64,000 bases of DNA from a virus. The notes beneath the pieces were generated by a model. That model was not told the DNA's origin. It worked only from the letters and a program-made list of their open reading frames with translations, and did no database searches. Both the position numbers and the translations under genes were made by a program. The stretch's first letter is position 1, and every line of letters begins with the position of its first letter. The stretch spans positions 1 through 64,000 of the IMG/VR virus record IMGVR_UViG_3300032050_014001, one strand, 5' to 3'. This document shows positions 17,521 through 25,325 of this stretch, in pieces.

Positions 17521-17877
17521 ATGTTTCCTACTTTTAAGGAATTTTATTTAGAGAATAGAAAGGGAGAAAGAAATCCGCATCATTCGAATGCATTTAAGGG
17601 ATTTGGTAAAAAAACTGCTGGTAATTTCAACATGACATATGCAGTTAATAGAAAGACAAATGAATATGAAGAGGCAATAGAAAATTTAAGATCAGGTGCT
17701 GCCTCATTTTTAGTTGTGACAAAACCTTTTGAACAATATATAAAACTTACATATCCTCAACATAATTTTCCTACAAAAGAAGGAGAAAAAGTAGCATTGG
17801 GTAGATCTGGTGATTCTACTAATCAGGTTTTTCTTTCTATTAATAACACAGGACAATACGTTCTTACCAACAAATAA
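17521..17877 (+). CDS. Small late protein, unknown; capsid-targeting-like N-terminus
   Basis: This 118-residue protein begins MFPTFKEFYLENRKGE, which resembles the T4 internal-protein targeting peptide MKTYQEFIAEA in charge and aromatic spacing. It lacks an exact [L/I]-x-E site. The rest is an alpha/beta mix with SFLVVTKPFEQYIKLTY near 60-76 and a polar tail. Its late box lies 5 nt before the ATG. It lies 1 bp upstream of the gp14-like neck gene, so it is probably cotranscribed with it. An internal head protein or neck accessory is possible. I do not recognise the family. Confidence 0.55.
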   Translation: MFPTFKEFYLENRKGERNPHHSNAFKGFGKKTAGNFNMTYAVNRKTNEYEEAIENLRSGAASFLVVTKPFEQYIKLTYPQHNFPTKEGEKVALGRSGDSTNQVFLSINNTGQYVLTNK

Positions 17878-17878
17878 A

Positions 17879-18721
17879 ATGTCTACGTATACATGTTATT
17901 ATTCAGGAGCTGGAAATGGAAGTCTTTGTTATGAATTATATGATAAGACTCGCTTACAACCTGATATGCAATTAATTCAAAATACAGTAGATGAATCAAT
18001 TAATTTATTGGGTCAAAAAGTAGAATATTTTGTCAATACATATCAACCTACTAGTGCAGATAATTTATATGGTGAACAACCCACCATGGTATATCATGGA
18101 CCCTATACAATAAAGATGATCATTAATCTAAATGAATCTTCATTAGCATTATCAAAATTTGGGTTCAATGCAGAGGATGAAATAACAGCATTCGTTTCTA
18201 TACAAGGCTACAAAAGAGTCTTCACAGAAGATTGGATTTACTTAAGTTTAGATCAACCAGTAGAGCCCAAAGCAGGGGATGTATTTTGTATGACTGAATA
18301 TGGTAGTACTAGATCACATGGCAGAGCTGGCAATTATTTTATTATCACAGAAAGACGTGATCAGGATATTTCTGATATCAATCCTTTAGGTGGTCATTAT
18401 ACATGGCGATTAGCAGCCAAACGTCTTGAGTATTCATTTCAACCCGGCATATCTGGTGAATCTAAAAATGATCAGGTTTATGACGATACATTTGCAGGTC
18501 TATTGTCTACCAATATTACCGAAAATCCGTTCATTAATAATATACCGTCAACGTTCATTAATAATATAATTGATGAAAATTTCCCCGACGAATTAGGAAA
18601 TTACGTAGGTGACGGTGCAGATTTCTTAGATGGTGGTGCTGATATACAACCAATATTACCCCAACCACCAGATGACGAAACTAATCCAGAGCCACCGCCT
18701 GATGATGGAGGAGATTTTTAA
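17879..18721 (+). CDS. 14: Neck protein (gp14-like)
   Basis: The start is the ATG at 17879, 1 bp after the previous stop; a longer in-frame extension overlaps the previous gene. The 280-residue product matches the T4 gp14 pattern. A MQLIQNTVDESINLLGQKVE helix followed by YFVNTY lines up with the T4 helix and CYYVPREY. LSKFGFNAEDEITAFVSI lines up with T4 FFSNFGMQVQDEVTLSI. PKAGDVFCM lines up with PKEGDLIYF. gp14 and gp13 form the neck that joins head and tail after packaging. The C-terminal ~70 residues are acidic and Pro-rich (QPPDDETNPEPPPDDGG). gp13 is not visible beside it. Confidence 0.7.
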   Translation: MSTYTCYYSGAGNGSLCYELYDKTRLQPDMQLIQNTVDESINLLGQKVEYFVNTYQPTSADNLYGEQPTMVYHGPYTIKMIINLNESSLALSKFGFNAEDEITAFVSIQGYKRVFTEDWIYLSLDQPVEPKAGDVFCMTEYGSTRSHGRAGNYFIITERRDQDISDINPLGGHYTWRLAAKRLEYSFQPGISGESKNDQVYDDTFAGLLSTNITENPFINNIPSTFINNIIDENFPDELGNYVGDGADFLDGGADIQPILPQPPDDETNPEPPPDDGGDF

Positions 18722-18728
18722 AAAATTT

Positions 18729-19010
18729 ATGTCAATACCAGGTTCAGCACCAACACCAAGAAAAATTTATCCGGGTAGTACGGATGAAGAAAGTAAACTT
18801 TATTTTGATATGTCAGTAAATGATACTGCTGTGTATGGGGGATTTTCTGTGGGTCCAGAAGAGGGAGAAGGTGGTGGCGGTGATCAAATAGTTCAACCAC
18901 CATCTGTAGCACTCAATCAAATTAAAAATGCTGTTAAAAACAATATTAATAACACCATGAATGATTTCATTCAACGTGATGTAGATGTTGTTACTGGCGG
19001 TGATTTTTAA
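18729..19010 (+). CDS. Small acidic neck-operon protein, unknown
   Basis: Starting at the ATG at 18729, this encodes 93 residues: MSIPGSAPTPRKIYPGSTDE, an acidic Gly/Glu run (VGPEEGEGGGGD), then a C-terminal helix rich in Asn (NQIKNAVKNNINNTMNDF). It ends VVTGGDF, similar to the DGGDF ending of the upstream gp14-like protein. GGAGGAG at 18708-18714 lies upstream, 14 nt from this ATG; two ATGs at 18702 and 18705 are alternative starts overlapping the neck gene. It converges directly on the tail fibre gene, whose stop begins at the next base. Function unknown; neck or head-completion is the contextual guess. Confidence 0.5.
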   Translation: MSIPGSAPTPRKIYPGSTDEESKLYFDMSVNDTAVYGGFSVGPEEGEGGGGDQIVQPPSVALNQIKNAVKNNINNTMNDFIQRDVDVVTGGDF

Positions 19011-22000
19011 TTAAACAAAGTTTTTACCTGCTACTGATCCGTACCAGGTATTTCCATCTACGCTCATAAAGGAGTACATGTCGGTAGCATTTGCTGTAGA
19101 TGTAACAGTAGGTGCACCTCCACTCCATTTTAATATTTTGCCAGTAAATGTCCACGTTACTGTCTTGCTACCTGTTCCGTCTTGTGTTAAAAGTATCAAA
19201 AACGAATTAACACCTGTTGGTATATTTTGAAGTTGGAAACTTGTAATATTTTTATCTAATCTAATTGGAAATACTGTTCCTTGTGACAAATCTACCGTGT
19301 ATATAAAAGTACCCGGAATAGATACTGACACAGATGTTTCGGAATATGATTTAAATTTTACATAATTAGATGATAGATTGACAAAATTAGCAGAAGCTGC
19401 TGATACAATACCAATTGGTGCTAATACATTACCTGCACTCAAAAATAAATTTCCGGTTCGTGAAGATATGTTACCACTATTTGTGTATATATGCCCACTA
19501 TTTGTATATATCTGAGAATTAAGACCTGTAGTATATATATGTGAATTAGTTCCGGTTGTATATATATGTGAATTAGTTCCGGTTGTATAAAATGCCGCAT
19601 CATTATTGCTTAAAAAGATAAAAGAGCCAGCTTGCCTCAATCCGCCATCTTCTAGCCGATTAGAGCTATTGGTGAGTGGATAATAACCAGGTGTCAATCC
19701 TGTAGAAGTTGATAAATTTGCTGTTGTCGATAATTCAAGTTTATTATTAGCATCATCATATCTAATAGATATGCCTTTTCCTGCTGATAATAAATTATTT
19801 ACGGTATCTTGTACGTCCTCTGTAGTTAAACCAGTGTTTGCCCAAACAGCACTGTTATCTTTTACAGTAGTAAAAGTATTCTGCCAATTAGATGATAATG
19901 CCTTTAAGTCAGCTCCTTGATATGACCATGTAGTAGCACTATTGCTATTGACTGTATTATAAGTAGATTCCCAATTTCCTGTTAAAGCCTTTAAGTCAGC
20001 TCCTTGATATGACCATGTAGTAGCACTGTTATCTTTTACAGTAGTAAAAGTATTCTGCCAATTAGATGATAATGCCTTTAAGTCAGCTCCTTGATATGAC
20101 CATGTAGTAGCACTGTTATCTTTTACAGTAGTAAAAATATTCTGCCAATTAGATGATACACCATTTATTTTAGTATATATATCATTAATAGTTGTACCCG
20201 TAAGCTGTCCAGATACGTTCATACTGCCATTTACATCCAATTGATACTGTGGAGAAAGTGTATTAATCCCTATCTTTCCATCTGAGTGGATGAACATACG
20301 AGGATTTGCTGAAAGATATAATGCATTGGTTTCATTATAACCATAATTTACACCGAAATTGGCACCGCCAGTAGAGAAAACTATACCATGTCCAGAACGA
20401 ACTTGAAATTGGTTGTTATCTTCTATATTTAATTCGTCCGCGCCCAAATAACCCAAATACCCCTGTTTAACCCCACCATCTTGTTTAAAAATAATACCGG
20501 GATGACAATCTTCGTTAGCGCCATTATTATCAGTATCAGATTCCAATGTTAGATAACAATGTCCATTTGAATTTATTCCTGAACTAATATGTAAATTAGA
20601 TTCTGGTGTACTTGCACCAATTCCTGCATATGGAACACCAGAGTCAATGTTCAAATGAAATAATGTTGTAATTTCGTCAGGATCTAATGTAGATCCTATG
20701 TTTCGTATAGAAAATGATTGGCCACCACCAGTTTTTCCATTTAAAAGATGATCGTCATGCAAGTCTAATGATAAGTGATATTTATTATCCGTACCAATTT
20801 GTCGTAAATATGCCCAATCATTATTAGAAGCGCCCGGTGCAAATTGCATATATACACCAGAAAGATTATATGTGTTTGGCGCACTAGACCCAACATTAGA
20901 TGTTTCTACACTAATGGTTTCACTATCTAATGTTATTGCTCCACCTACGTGTAAAGTAGTGCCGGGTGTACTCTTATTAATTCCAACCCTTTGCCCGCTT
21001 ATCACCATTGATTCACTTACAGTGTATAAATCATTATCTGTATCTGATGAATATACAAATTTTGTAGTAGGTAATGCATTAGTACCATTTGCATTATATA
21101 TTAATATGCCTGCACCGGCTCTCTCATTTGTACCTTTTTTGTAAACTGGCGATGCTGTTTCACCAGATAATCTTAAATTAGATCCGAGTAATGTGTACTG
21201 TTGGGATACAGATAAAAATCCATAAGATCTATTTGCATCCAATTTATTATAAACACCCAAAGTACCATTGGTCATGAAGTTTATATCATTATCATTGTCT
21301 CCCAAAACGTGTAATCTATATGTTGGTAGTGATGTTCCTATACCAATATTACCAACTGAATTTATACGCATGCGTTCCACAGTACCGGGTACCGAAGTGA
21401 TCTGTGATGCACATAATGTAGCAAATGAAATTACACCCTTTAATTCTGCTTGTGATTGTAGCCCCTCATAACCAAGATCTATGCGCGCGACACCACCGCC
21501 GCCCAAGGCACCATAACCAACACCCAAAGTACCGCCAATATACGGAAAAACTCTAGTGCTCCAAGCAGTATAGTAACCGGGTGCATTGTATCCTGGGTTT
21601 GAGCTAAATCCGGATAAAGGCGCGGCACTATCACCTGATAAATTATATATTCTTGTTACTGCGCCACCTCTTTCGGGCACTAGATTATCATAATTATAAA
21701 TATTTTGATAATCTAGATTCTCGACTATTGTTTGATTGGATCCCGATAAAAGAAATCCACCAGCCACATAAAGTTTGGGGTCAGTACCTGCCCAACCGGG
21801 TATTGATTCTGCGTTTATTGATAATTGATTGGACGGCGTAACAGCCATAGCTACCGTTTTTGTTTCACTATTAGTAGGTGTGTGGGAAAAATTTAAATTT
21901 GAATTTTTTACAGATACAACATAGTTTTTACTTGAACCTGTAGCACCTCTCAATTTTAAATTACCGCCATCTACAGTAGATGATAATGCATATATATCTA

Positions 22001-22811
22001 ATTGTGTGGATGGCGCACCTCCTATACCCACCCAACCACTATTACCAATTATAAATGTCGAATTAGTACTACTAGCTGACAAAATCGGCCCAACTCCTTT
22101 TTGTTTTAATGATAAAACAGGTTTATCTGCAGTAACAATTTCAGCATATATTGCTGGCACGGCCAGACCCACATTAACAACACTAAGTGAATCTGTAGTA
22201 TTTGTAGTCAAATTTACTAATGTAGTAGACCCTAATGCAGTTAAATTTCCTGTAATTAATATATTATCTATTGTCATATTGGATGAATTTGAATTCACCC
22301 AAGTTGTACTTGCATTCCATGATGCAGAATTAGTTTTTACAGTTGTAAAAACTCTACCAACATCGCGTGTATTTAATGTTACACCATCTACAGTTGGAAA
22401 ATTAGCATATATTGCACCATTTGCTGTTATGTCATTTGTAATTGTATTACCTTGCACATAAAAATCATCTGAAACAAATACACCATTTTCATAATTTAAT
22501 GACAATGTGAATGGTTTAGGTTGTGTAGTTGGATCAACGGCATATATTGCTGTAGCACCAAAATATGGATTAGCTAAACGCAATGTACCATCAACAATAT
22601 GATTTCGTGTAACTAAATCACTTTTAATTGTCAATTTATTTGCTATTATATCACCCAATGCTGACAGGCCACCGCTTAATATGAAATCCCCCCGAAATGG
22701 GTGTTCTGGCGAAGCAATAGGATCATAAGCACTATCCAATAAACCACCAGTAGACAATGTATGGTGATTGGCCCTGTGTAATTTATCATGAAAACGCGCA
22801 TTTCCGGACAT
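19011..22811 (-). CDS. Large tail fibre/adhesin with tandem 29-residue repeats
   Basis: This 1266-residue protein is rich in Ser, Thr, Asn and Gly with beta-strand periodicity, typical of trimeric tail fibres. The N-terminus (about 1-60, SGNARFHDKLHRANHHTLST) probably attaches to the virion. Segments such as GWVGIGGAPSTQLDI and NIGIGTSLPTYRLHV repeat the GIGTxxPxxxLxV motif found in many phage and bacterial fibres. Residues ~885-988 are tandem repeats of 29. The C-terminus carries VTWTFTGKILKWSGG followed by DMYSFMSVDGNTWYGSVAG, a common fibre terminal domain. No peptidase S74 chaperone is seen. The gene diverges from the 22843 gene over 31 bp. It likely determines host range. Confidence 0.75.
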   Translation of the reverse strand: MSGNARFHDKLHRANHHTLSTGGLLDSAYDPIASPEHPFRGDFILSGGLSALGDIIANKLTIKSDLVTRNHIVDGTLRLANPYFGATAIYAVDPTTQPKPFTLSLNYENGVFVSDDFYVQGNTITNDITANGAIYANFPTVDGVTLNTRDVGRVFTTVKTNSASWNASTTWVNSNSSNMTIDNILITGNLTALGSTTLVNLTTNTTDSLSVVNVGLAVPAIYAEIVTADKPVLSLKQKGVGPILSASSTNSTFIIGNSGWVGIGGAPSTQLDIYALSSTVDGGNLKLRGATGSSKNYVVSVKNSNLNFSHTPTNSETKTVAMAVTPSNQLSINAESIPGWAGTDPKLYVAGGFLLSGSNQTIVENLDYQNIYNYDNLVPERGGAVTRIYNLSGDSAAPLSGFSSNPGYNAPGYYTAWSTRVFPYIGGTLGVGYGALGGGGVARIDLGYEGLQSQAELKGVISFATLCASQITSVPGTVERMRINSVGNIGIGTSLPTYRLHVLGDNDNDINFMTNGTLGVYNKLDANRSYGFLSVSQQYTLLGSNLRLSGETASPVYKKGTNERAGAGILIYNANGTNALPTTKFVYSSDTDNDLYTVSESMVISGQRVGINKSTPGTTLHVGGAITLDSETISVETSNVGSSAPNTYNLSGVYMQFAPGASNNDWAYLRQIGTDNKYHLSLDLHDDHLLNGKTGGGQSFSIRNIGSTLDPDEITTLFHLNIDSGVPYAGIGASTPESNLHISSGINSNGHCYLTLESDTDNNGANEDCHPGIIFKQDGGVKQGYLGYLGADELNIEDNNQFQVRSGHGIVFSTGGANFGVNYGYNETNALYLSANPRMFIHSDGKIGINTLSPQYQLDVNGSMNVSGQLTGTTINDIYTKINGVSSNWQNIFTTVKDNSATTWSYQGADLKALSSNWQNTFTTVKDNSATTWSYQGADLKALTGNWESTYNTVNSNSATTWSYQGADLKALSSNWQNTFTTVKDNSAVWANTGLTTEDVQDTVNNLLSAGKGISIRYDDANNKLELSTTANLSTSTGLTPGYYPLTNSSNRLEDGGLRQAGSFIFLSNNDAAFYTTGTNSHIYTTGTNSHIYTTGLNSQIYTNSGHIYTNSGNISSRTGNLFLSAGNVLAPIGIVSAASANFVNLSSNYVKFKSYSETSVSVSIPGTFIYTVDLSQGTVFPIRLDKNITSFQLQNIPTGVNSFLILLTQDGTGSKTVTWTFTGKILKWSGGAPTVTSTANATDMYSFMSVDGNTWYGSVAGKNFV
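19522..19590 (-). repeat. Short direct repeats near the fibre C-terminus
   Basis: Copies of a roughly 30-bp unit (TATATATGTGAATTAGTTCC plus a short linker) encode repeats of the form TTGTNSHIY, continuing as TGLNSQIY and TNSGHIY. They look like beta-turn repeats in the shaft just before the C-terminal domain. Confidence 0.65.
19849..20157 (-). repeat. Tandem 87-bp repeats in the tail fibre gene
   Basis: Four copies of an 87-bp unit start at 19849, 19936, 20023 and 20110. The first and third are identical by eye, the second is diverged in its first half and the fourth is truncated. In protein they read WQNTFTTVKDNSATTWSYQG followed by ADLKALSSN. The frame is kept, so copy number could change without a frameshift. 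Confidence 0.9.
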
Positions 22812-22817
22812 TGAAAG

Positions 22818-22825
22818 TATTTACA
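22818..22825 (-). promoter_or_regulatory. Late-promoter-like box TGTAAATA (tail fibre)
   Basis: Minus-strand TGTAAATA lies 6 nt before the tail fibre ATG, at the usual spacing. It is paired back-to-back with the box serving the 22843 gene. Confidence 0.45.
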
Positions 22826-22828
22826 CTT

Positions 22829-22836
22829 ATTAAATA
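22829..22836 (+). promoter_or_regulatory. Late-promoter-like box ATTAAATA (22843 gene)
   Basis: ATTAAATA lies 6 nt before the ATG at 22843. Both fibre-locus promoters fit inside a 31-bp divergent gap. Confidence 0.45.
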
Positions 22837-22842
22837 CTTTTA

Positions 22843-23463
22843 ATGTCGACTGGAATGAACTTTACCTGTATTTCCGCTTTTGATGCTTCTAAAGATATCA
22901 TATGGTCATTCTCTTATAAAATAGAAAATGATCCGGGTGTTTTTGGCGGAGGCGGATTTACTACCTTTTTGAATTTTCTGTCGACACAGAGTCAGGGGGG
23001 TATAAAATATGGATTGGGTTATGGTCCTTTTGTATCTAGCACAGACAATTATAACGGTGTTGATGCAAATTTTTTAGCTATGGGATTTGACACAACTGGT
23101 TATTTTGGAACATCTGGGTCTGGATTTAATACAGGATTGTCACTACCTATTTTTAATTCACTTACTTATAGAAAAGGTACACAATTTGATTTAGTCACAT
23201 CACATGGATTAGATTTTTACATTAATTCTAATACTTGGCAGACTTTAAGATTCCAATTAACAAATAAAGGAAATACTTTAAATTCGTTTTATTGTGACGA
23301 AAAATTTAATTATAAATTAATTTCATCAGTTGAAACATTATCAACTTTTATTGAACCCCAAAAATTACATATGGGCATATCATTTGCTACACCCATACAA
23401 GGTAGTGATGGATTTAAATTGAAGGTGCGCAATTTTCATTGCTACGGAAATCCTCTTCCTTAA
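22843..23463 (+). CDS. Putative lectin-like virion protein/adhesin
   Basis: This 206-residue beta-rich protein has no signal peptide. It has aromatic/Gly strands such as WSFSYKIENDPGVFGGGGF and a middle with LAMGFDTTGYFGTSGSGF. Strands YRKGTQFDLVTSHGLDFYI and WQTLRFQLTNKG follow. A Gly-rich loop followed by an AMGFDTxG strand is typical of concanavalin/L-type lectin sandwiches, so a glycan-binding adhesin is a reasonable guess, not a proven family match. It faces the tail fibre gene across a divergent promoter pair, a position often taken by receptor-binding or fibre-assembly proteins. Its 3' end overlaps the convergent gene at 23414 by 50 bp. Confidence 0.5.
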   Translation: MSTGMNFTCISAFDASKDIIWSFSYKIENDPGVFGGGGFTTFLNFLSTQSQGGIKYGLGYGPFVSSTDNYNGVDANFLAMGFDTTGYFGTSGSGFNTGLSLPIFNSLTYRKGTQFDLVTSHGLDFYINSNTWQTLRFQLTNKGNTLNSFYCDEKFNYKLISSVETLSTFIEPQKLHMGISFATPIQGSDGFKLKVRNFHCYGNPLP

Positions 23464-23707
23464 GAATTTCTAGATCATAGATAAATTCTTCGACCTTTAC
23501 GTCATGAATCATAGCTGGTGCTCTTTCTACAATATACTTTTGGAAGTCTAACGGTTTAATCCAATCAGTACGCTTATTCAAATCAATATTATGTTCTTCA
23601 GCAGTTTTGGTAACAATATCCAAAGCTTCAATCAAGCAAAGCCAACGAGCATATGTTTCAACTGACATCTTATGATCACCAATAGTAACTTCGATATTTT
23701 TATTCAT
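23414..23707 (-). CDS. Hypothetical small protein
   Basis: This 97-residue alpha-helical protein contains VTIGDHKMSVETYARWLCLIE near the N-terminus (positions 7-27, the short quoted part being its core) and an acidic C-terminal half. It overlaps the next gene upstream by 8 bp and the convergent 22843 gene by 50 bp. Codon use and the compact operon position argue that it is real. I do not recognise a family. It begins a run of four small minus-strand genes downstream of the primase-side late gene at 24906. Confidence 0.5.
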   Translation of the reverse strand: MNKNIEVTIGDHKMSVETYARWLCLIEALDIVTKTAEEHNIDLNKRTDWIKPLDFQKYIVERAPAMIHDVKVEEFIYDLEILKEEDFRSNENCAPSI

Positions 23708-24107
23708 GTATATTTTTTAATAGGTTTCCTAACAAAAAATAAACTAAATCATGATTTATTTGTTTTTCAAAATCATGCCCCATAAGATCTATTATGCTAT
23801 CTAATGATTCAAATAATAAATCTAATTTCTTATATGCAATTCTCTTTTCACTGTCTTCTAGATTATCGATAATGTAATTTTTAACAGAAGAGACAATTTC
23901 TTTTAAAAGATTTATATTGTTTGATTTCTTTGCTAAACTATAACCTTTTTCATATGCTTTGAACGTGCGGTGGGTTTGTTGTAAACAATACTTTTCGACA
24001 ATATTAATAATATCTGTACGTTTTACTCTTTCTTCATTGAAAGCAGTTGGCGAAGAAAGTTTTTCTGTTATATTTTGCAATTCTTTTGAATTAAACTGGT
24101 TCTCCAT
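23700..24107 (-). CDS. Hypothetical helical protein
   Basis: This 135-residue protein is almost entirely helical (for example KLDLLFESLDSIIDLMGHDF near 92-111) with no Cys cluster or nucleotide motif. Its ends overlap both neighbours (8 bp downstream, 17 bp upstream). The whole run looks like one small operon. It could be a regulator, adaptor or internal protein; nothing in the sequence decides this. Confidence 0.5.
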   Translation of the reverse strand: MENQFNSKELQNITEKLSSPTAFNEERVKRTDIINIVEKYCLQQTHRTFKAYEKGYSLAKKSNNINLLKEIVSSVKNYIIDNLEDSEKRIAYKKLDLLFESLDSIIDLMGHDFEKQINHDLVYFLLGNLLKNIHE

Positions 24108-24498
24108 TTTCTTTATATACTAAATTATAAGCTTCGGATTTTTCTAACTTTACCGGTTCTGTTTGCAAGAATGTCTTGATTTCTAGATTAACACGAACAT
24201 TTTTATTACATTCTAAACAACGATATGAATTATCTTCATCTAACCTAATAGGGATGAAATTATCAATTGCTTTATCACAAGGACATTTTACGTTGCAGCC
24301 TTGTTTAGAATATTCTTTCAGAATTTCAATTTGATTTTTTTCATTAATAACACCCAGAAATGTATTCCAAACATTATAAAATATAATTTGCAAAAAAGAT
24401 AAGCAAATCATCCAACCAAAAAATGTTTTTACATCACTAGAAAATATATATGATATTGTGCCTGATGTCACAAAAAGAATAATTACAGCACGTAACAT
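24091..24498 (-). CDS. Small membrane protein with Cys pairs
   Basis: This 135-residue protein starts with two hydrophobic helices (about residues 3-20 and 27-48), consistent with an inner-membrane anchor. The soluble part contains CNVKCPC near 68-74 and CLECNK near 93-98, spacing that could form a zinc ribbon. An inverted pair of Cys clusters after membrane helices suggests a cytoplasmic zinc-binding domain at the membrane. Possible jobs include superinfection exclusion or lysis control, but the sequence does not show which. Confidence 0.5.
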   Translation of the reverse strand: MLRAVIILFVTSGTISYIFSSDVKTFFGWMICLSFLQIIFYNVWNTFLGVINEKNQIEILKEYSKQGCNVKCPCDKAIDNFIPIRLDEDNSYRCLECNKNVRVNLEIKTFLQTEPVKLEKSEAYNLVYKENGEPV

Positions 24499-24512
24499 TC
24501 TTTCAATATAAA

Positions 24513-24887
24513 CTAAAATGATAATTTGTCAAGATACTTAATTACGTCTTGAGCAAAAATGGCATTAATCTTATTAATGCGATCAATCAATTTACTCGCA
24601 ATCATTTTTTTAGATTCAGACGCCACATCTGATTTACCATAATCACTAATTTTATCTGATAGATTTTTTAGTTCTACAATATAATTAGCAATCTGAGGTA
24701 TAATAACTGATGATTGAAATTGATGTGGAAGTATTTTTGGTGTATCAATTTCAGATGTTATTTGTGATTTTAAATCTGTTAATGAAGAGTCCGATGCATC
24801 AGGTCCTATACCCGTTACATTACGATTGGCATCTGCTATGGTATTATCTTCAGTAAAAAATCGTCTTCTCACAATTTTATTTATCAT
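24513..24887 (-). CDS. Hypothetical protein (24513-24887)
   Basis: This 124-residue protein has a basic start (INKIVRRRFF), a polar, probably disordered middle, and two C-terminal helices (IANYIVELKNLSDKISDYG and SKLIDRINKINAIFAQDVIK). It diverges from the 24906 gene over only 18 bp. No family recognised. A structural or assembly role is possible given the late neighbour. Confidence 0.5.
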   Translation of the reverse strand: MINKIVRRRFFTEDNTIADANRNVTGIGPDASDSSLTDLKSQITSEIDTPKILPHQFQSSVIIPQIANYIVELKNLSDKISDYGKSDVASESKKMIASKLIDRINKINAIFAQDVIKYLDKLSF

Positions 24888-24892
24888 GTTTG

Positions 24893-24900
24893 AATAAATA
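24893..24900 (+). promoter_or_regulatory. T4-type late promoter box AATAAATA
   Basis: AATAAATA lies 5 nt before the ATG at 24906, in the 18-bp gap to the divergent gene. Confidence 0.6.
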
Positions 24901-24905
24901 AATGC

Positions 24906-25325
24906 ATGAGTAATCTATTTGAAAATGCATTCAAACGTGTATTAGTTGAAGCAGATGACGTACCAATGTCTGATACAGAAGCTATGGCTTCAACATTAGA
25001 TGCTGGTACTGTACCAAGTGATTATGATATTGAAGCTGGTACACAACAAGCCTCAATTGCTGCTGCTAAAGCTAATGTCGCTATGGTTGAAAAATTGCAT
25101 CATTGGATTTCGAAGATTGCAGAATTTACTGAATTCTTAAATGGGCAGGGCCCCGATTCAGTTCAAACACAATTATCCAAAGCTCATGAAAAGAGTTTGT
25201 TTGGATCTATCAAAACAGCAGAAACTAAGAAGATTGCATTAGTTGCTCGTGAATTAGCAGGATTCCAACAAATGTTAAATGGATATGTTGCTTCTTCTGC
25301 TGATCCTAAGTACAAAGGCGTCTAA
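24906..25325 (+). CDS. Late virion protein with capsid-targeting-like N-terminus
   Basis: This 139-residue protein begins MSNLFENAFKRVLVEADD. The amphipathic start and LVE (13-15) resemble a T4 capsid-targeting peptide with a prohead-protease site. The rest is Ala-rich and helical, with a conserved-looking core (WISKIAEFTEFLNGQGPDS, ETKKIALVARELAGFQQML). I recall similar proteins in other marine T4-like phages annotated only as virion structural; that is memory, not a search. It sits alone on the plus strand between minus-strand genes, has its own late box, and shares its 4-bp stop with the primase gene. Confidence 0.55.
   Translation: MSNLFENAFKRVLVEADDVPMSDTEAMASTLDAGTVPSDYDIEAGTQQASIAAAKANVAMVEKLHHWISKIAEFTEFLNGQGPDSVQTQLSKAHEKSLFGSIKTAETKKIALVARELAGFQQMLNGYVASSADPKYKGV

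Noticed and set aside
19849-20157. Regularly spaced repeats that could suggest a CRISPR array
   Set aside because: The 87-bp units are directly adjacent, have no unique spacers and translate in frame inside the tail fibre gene.
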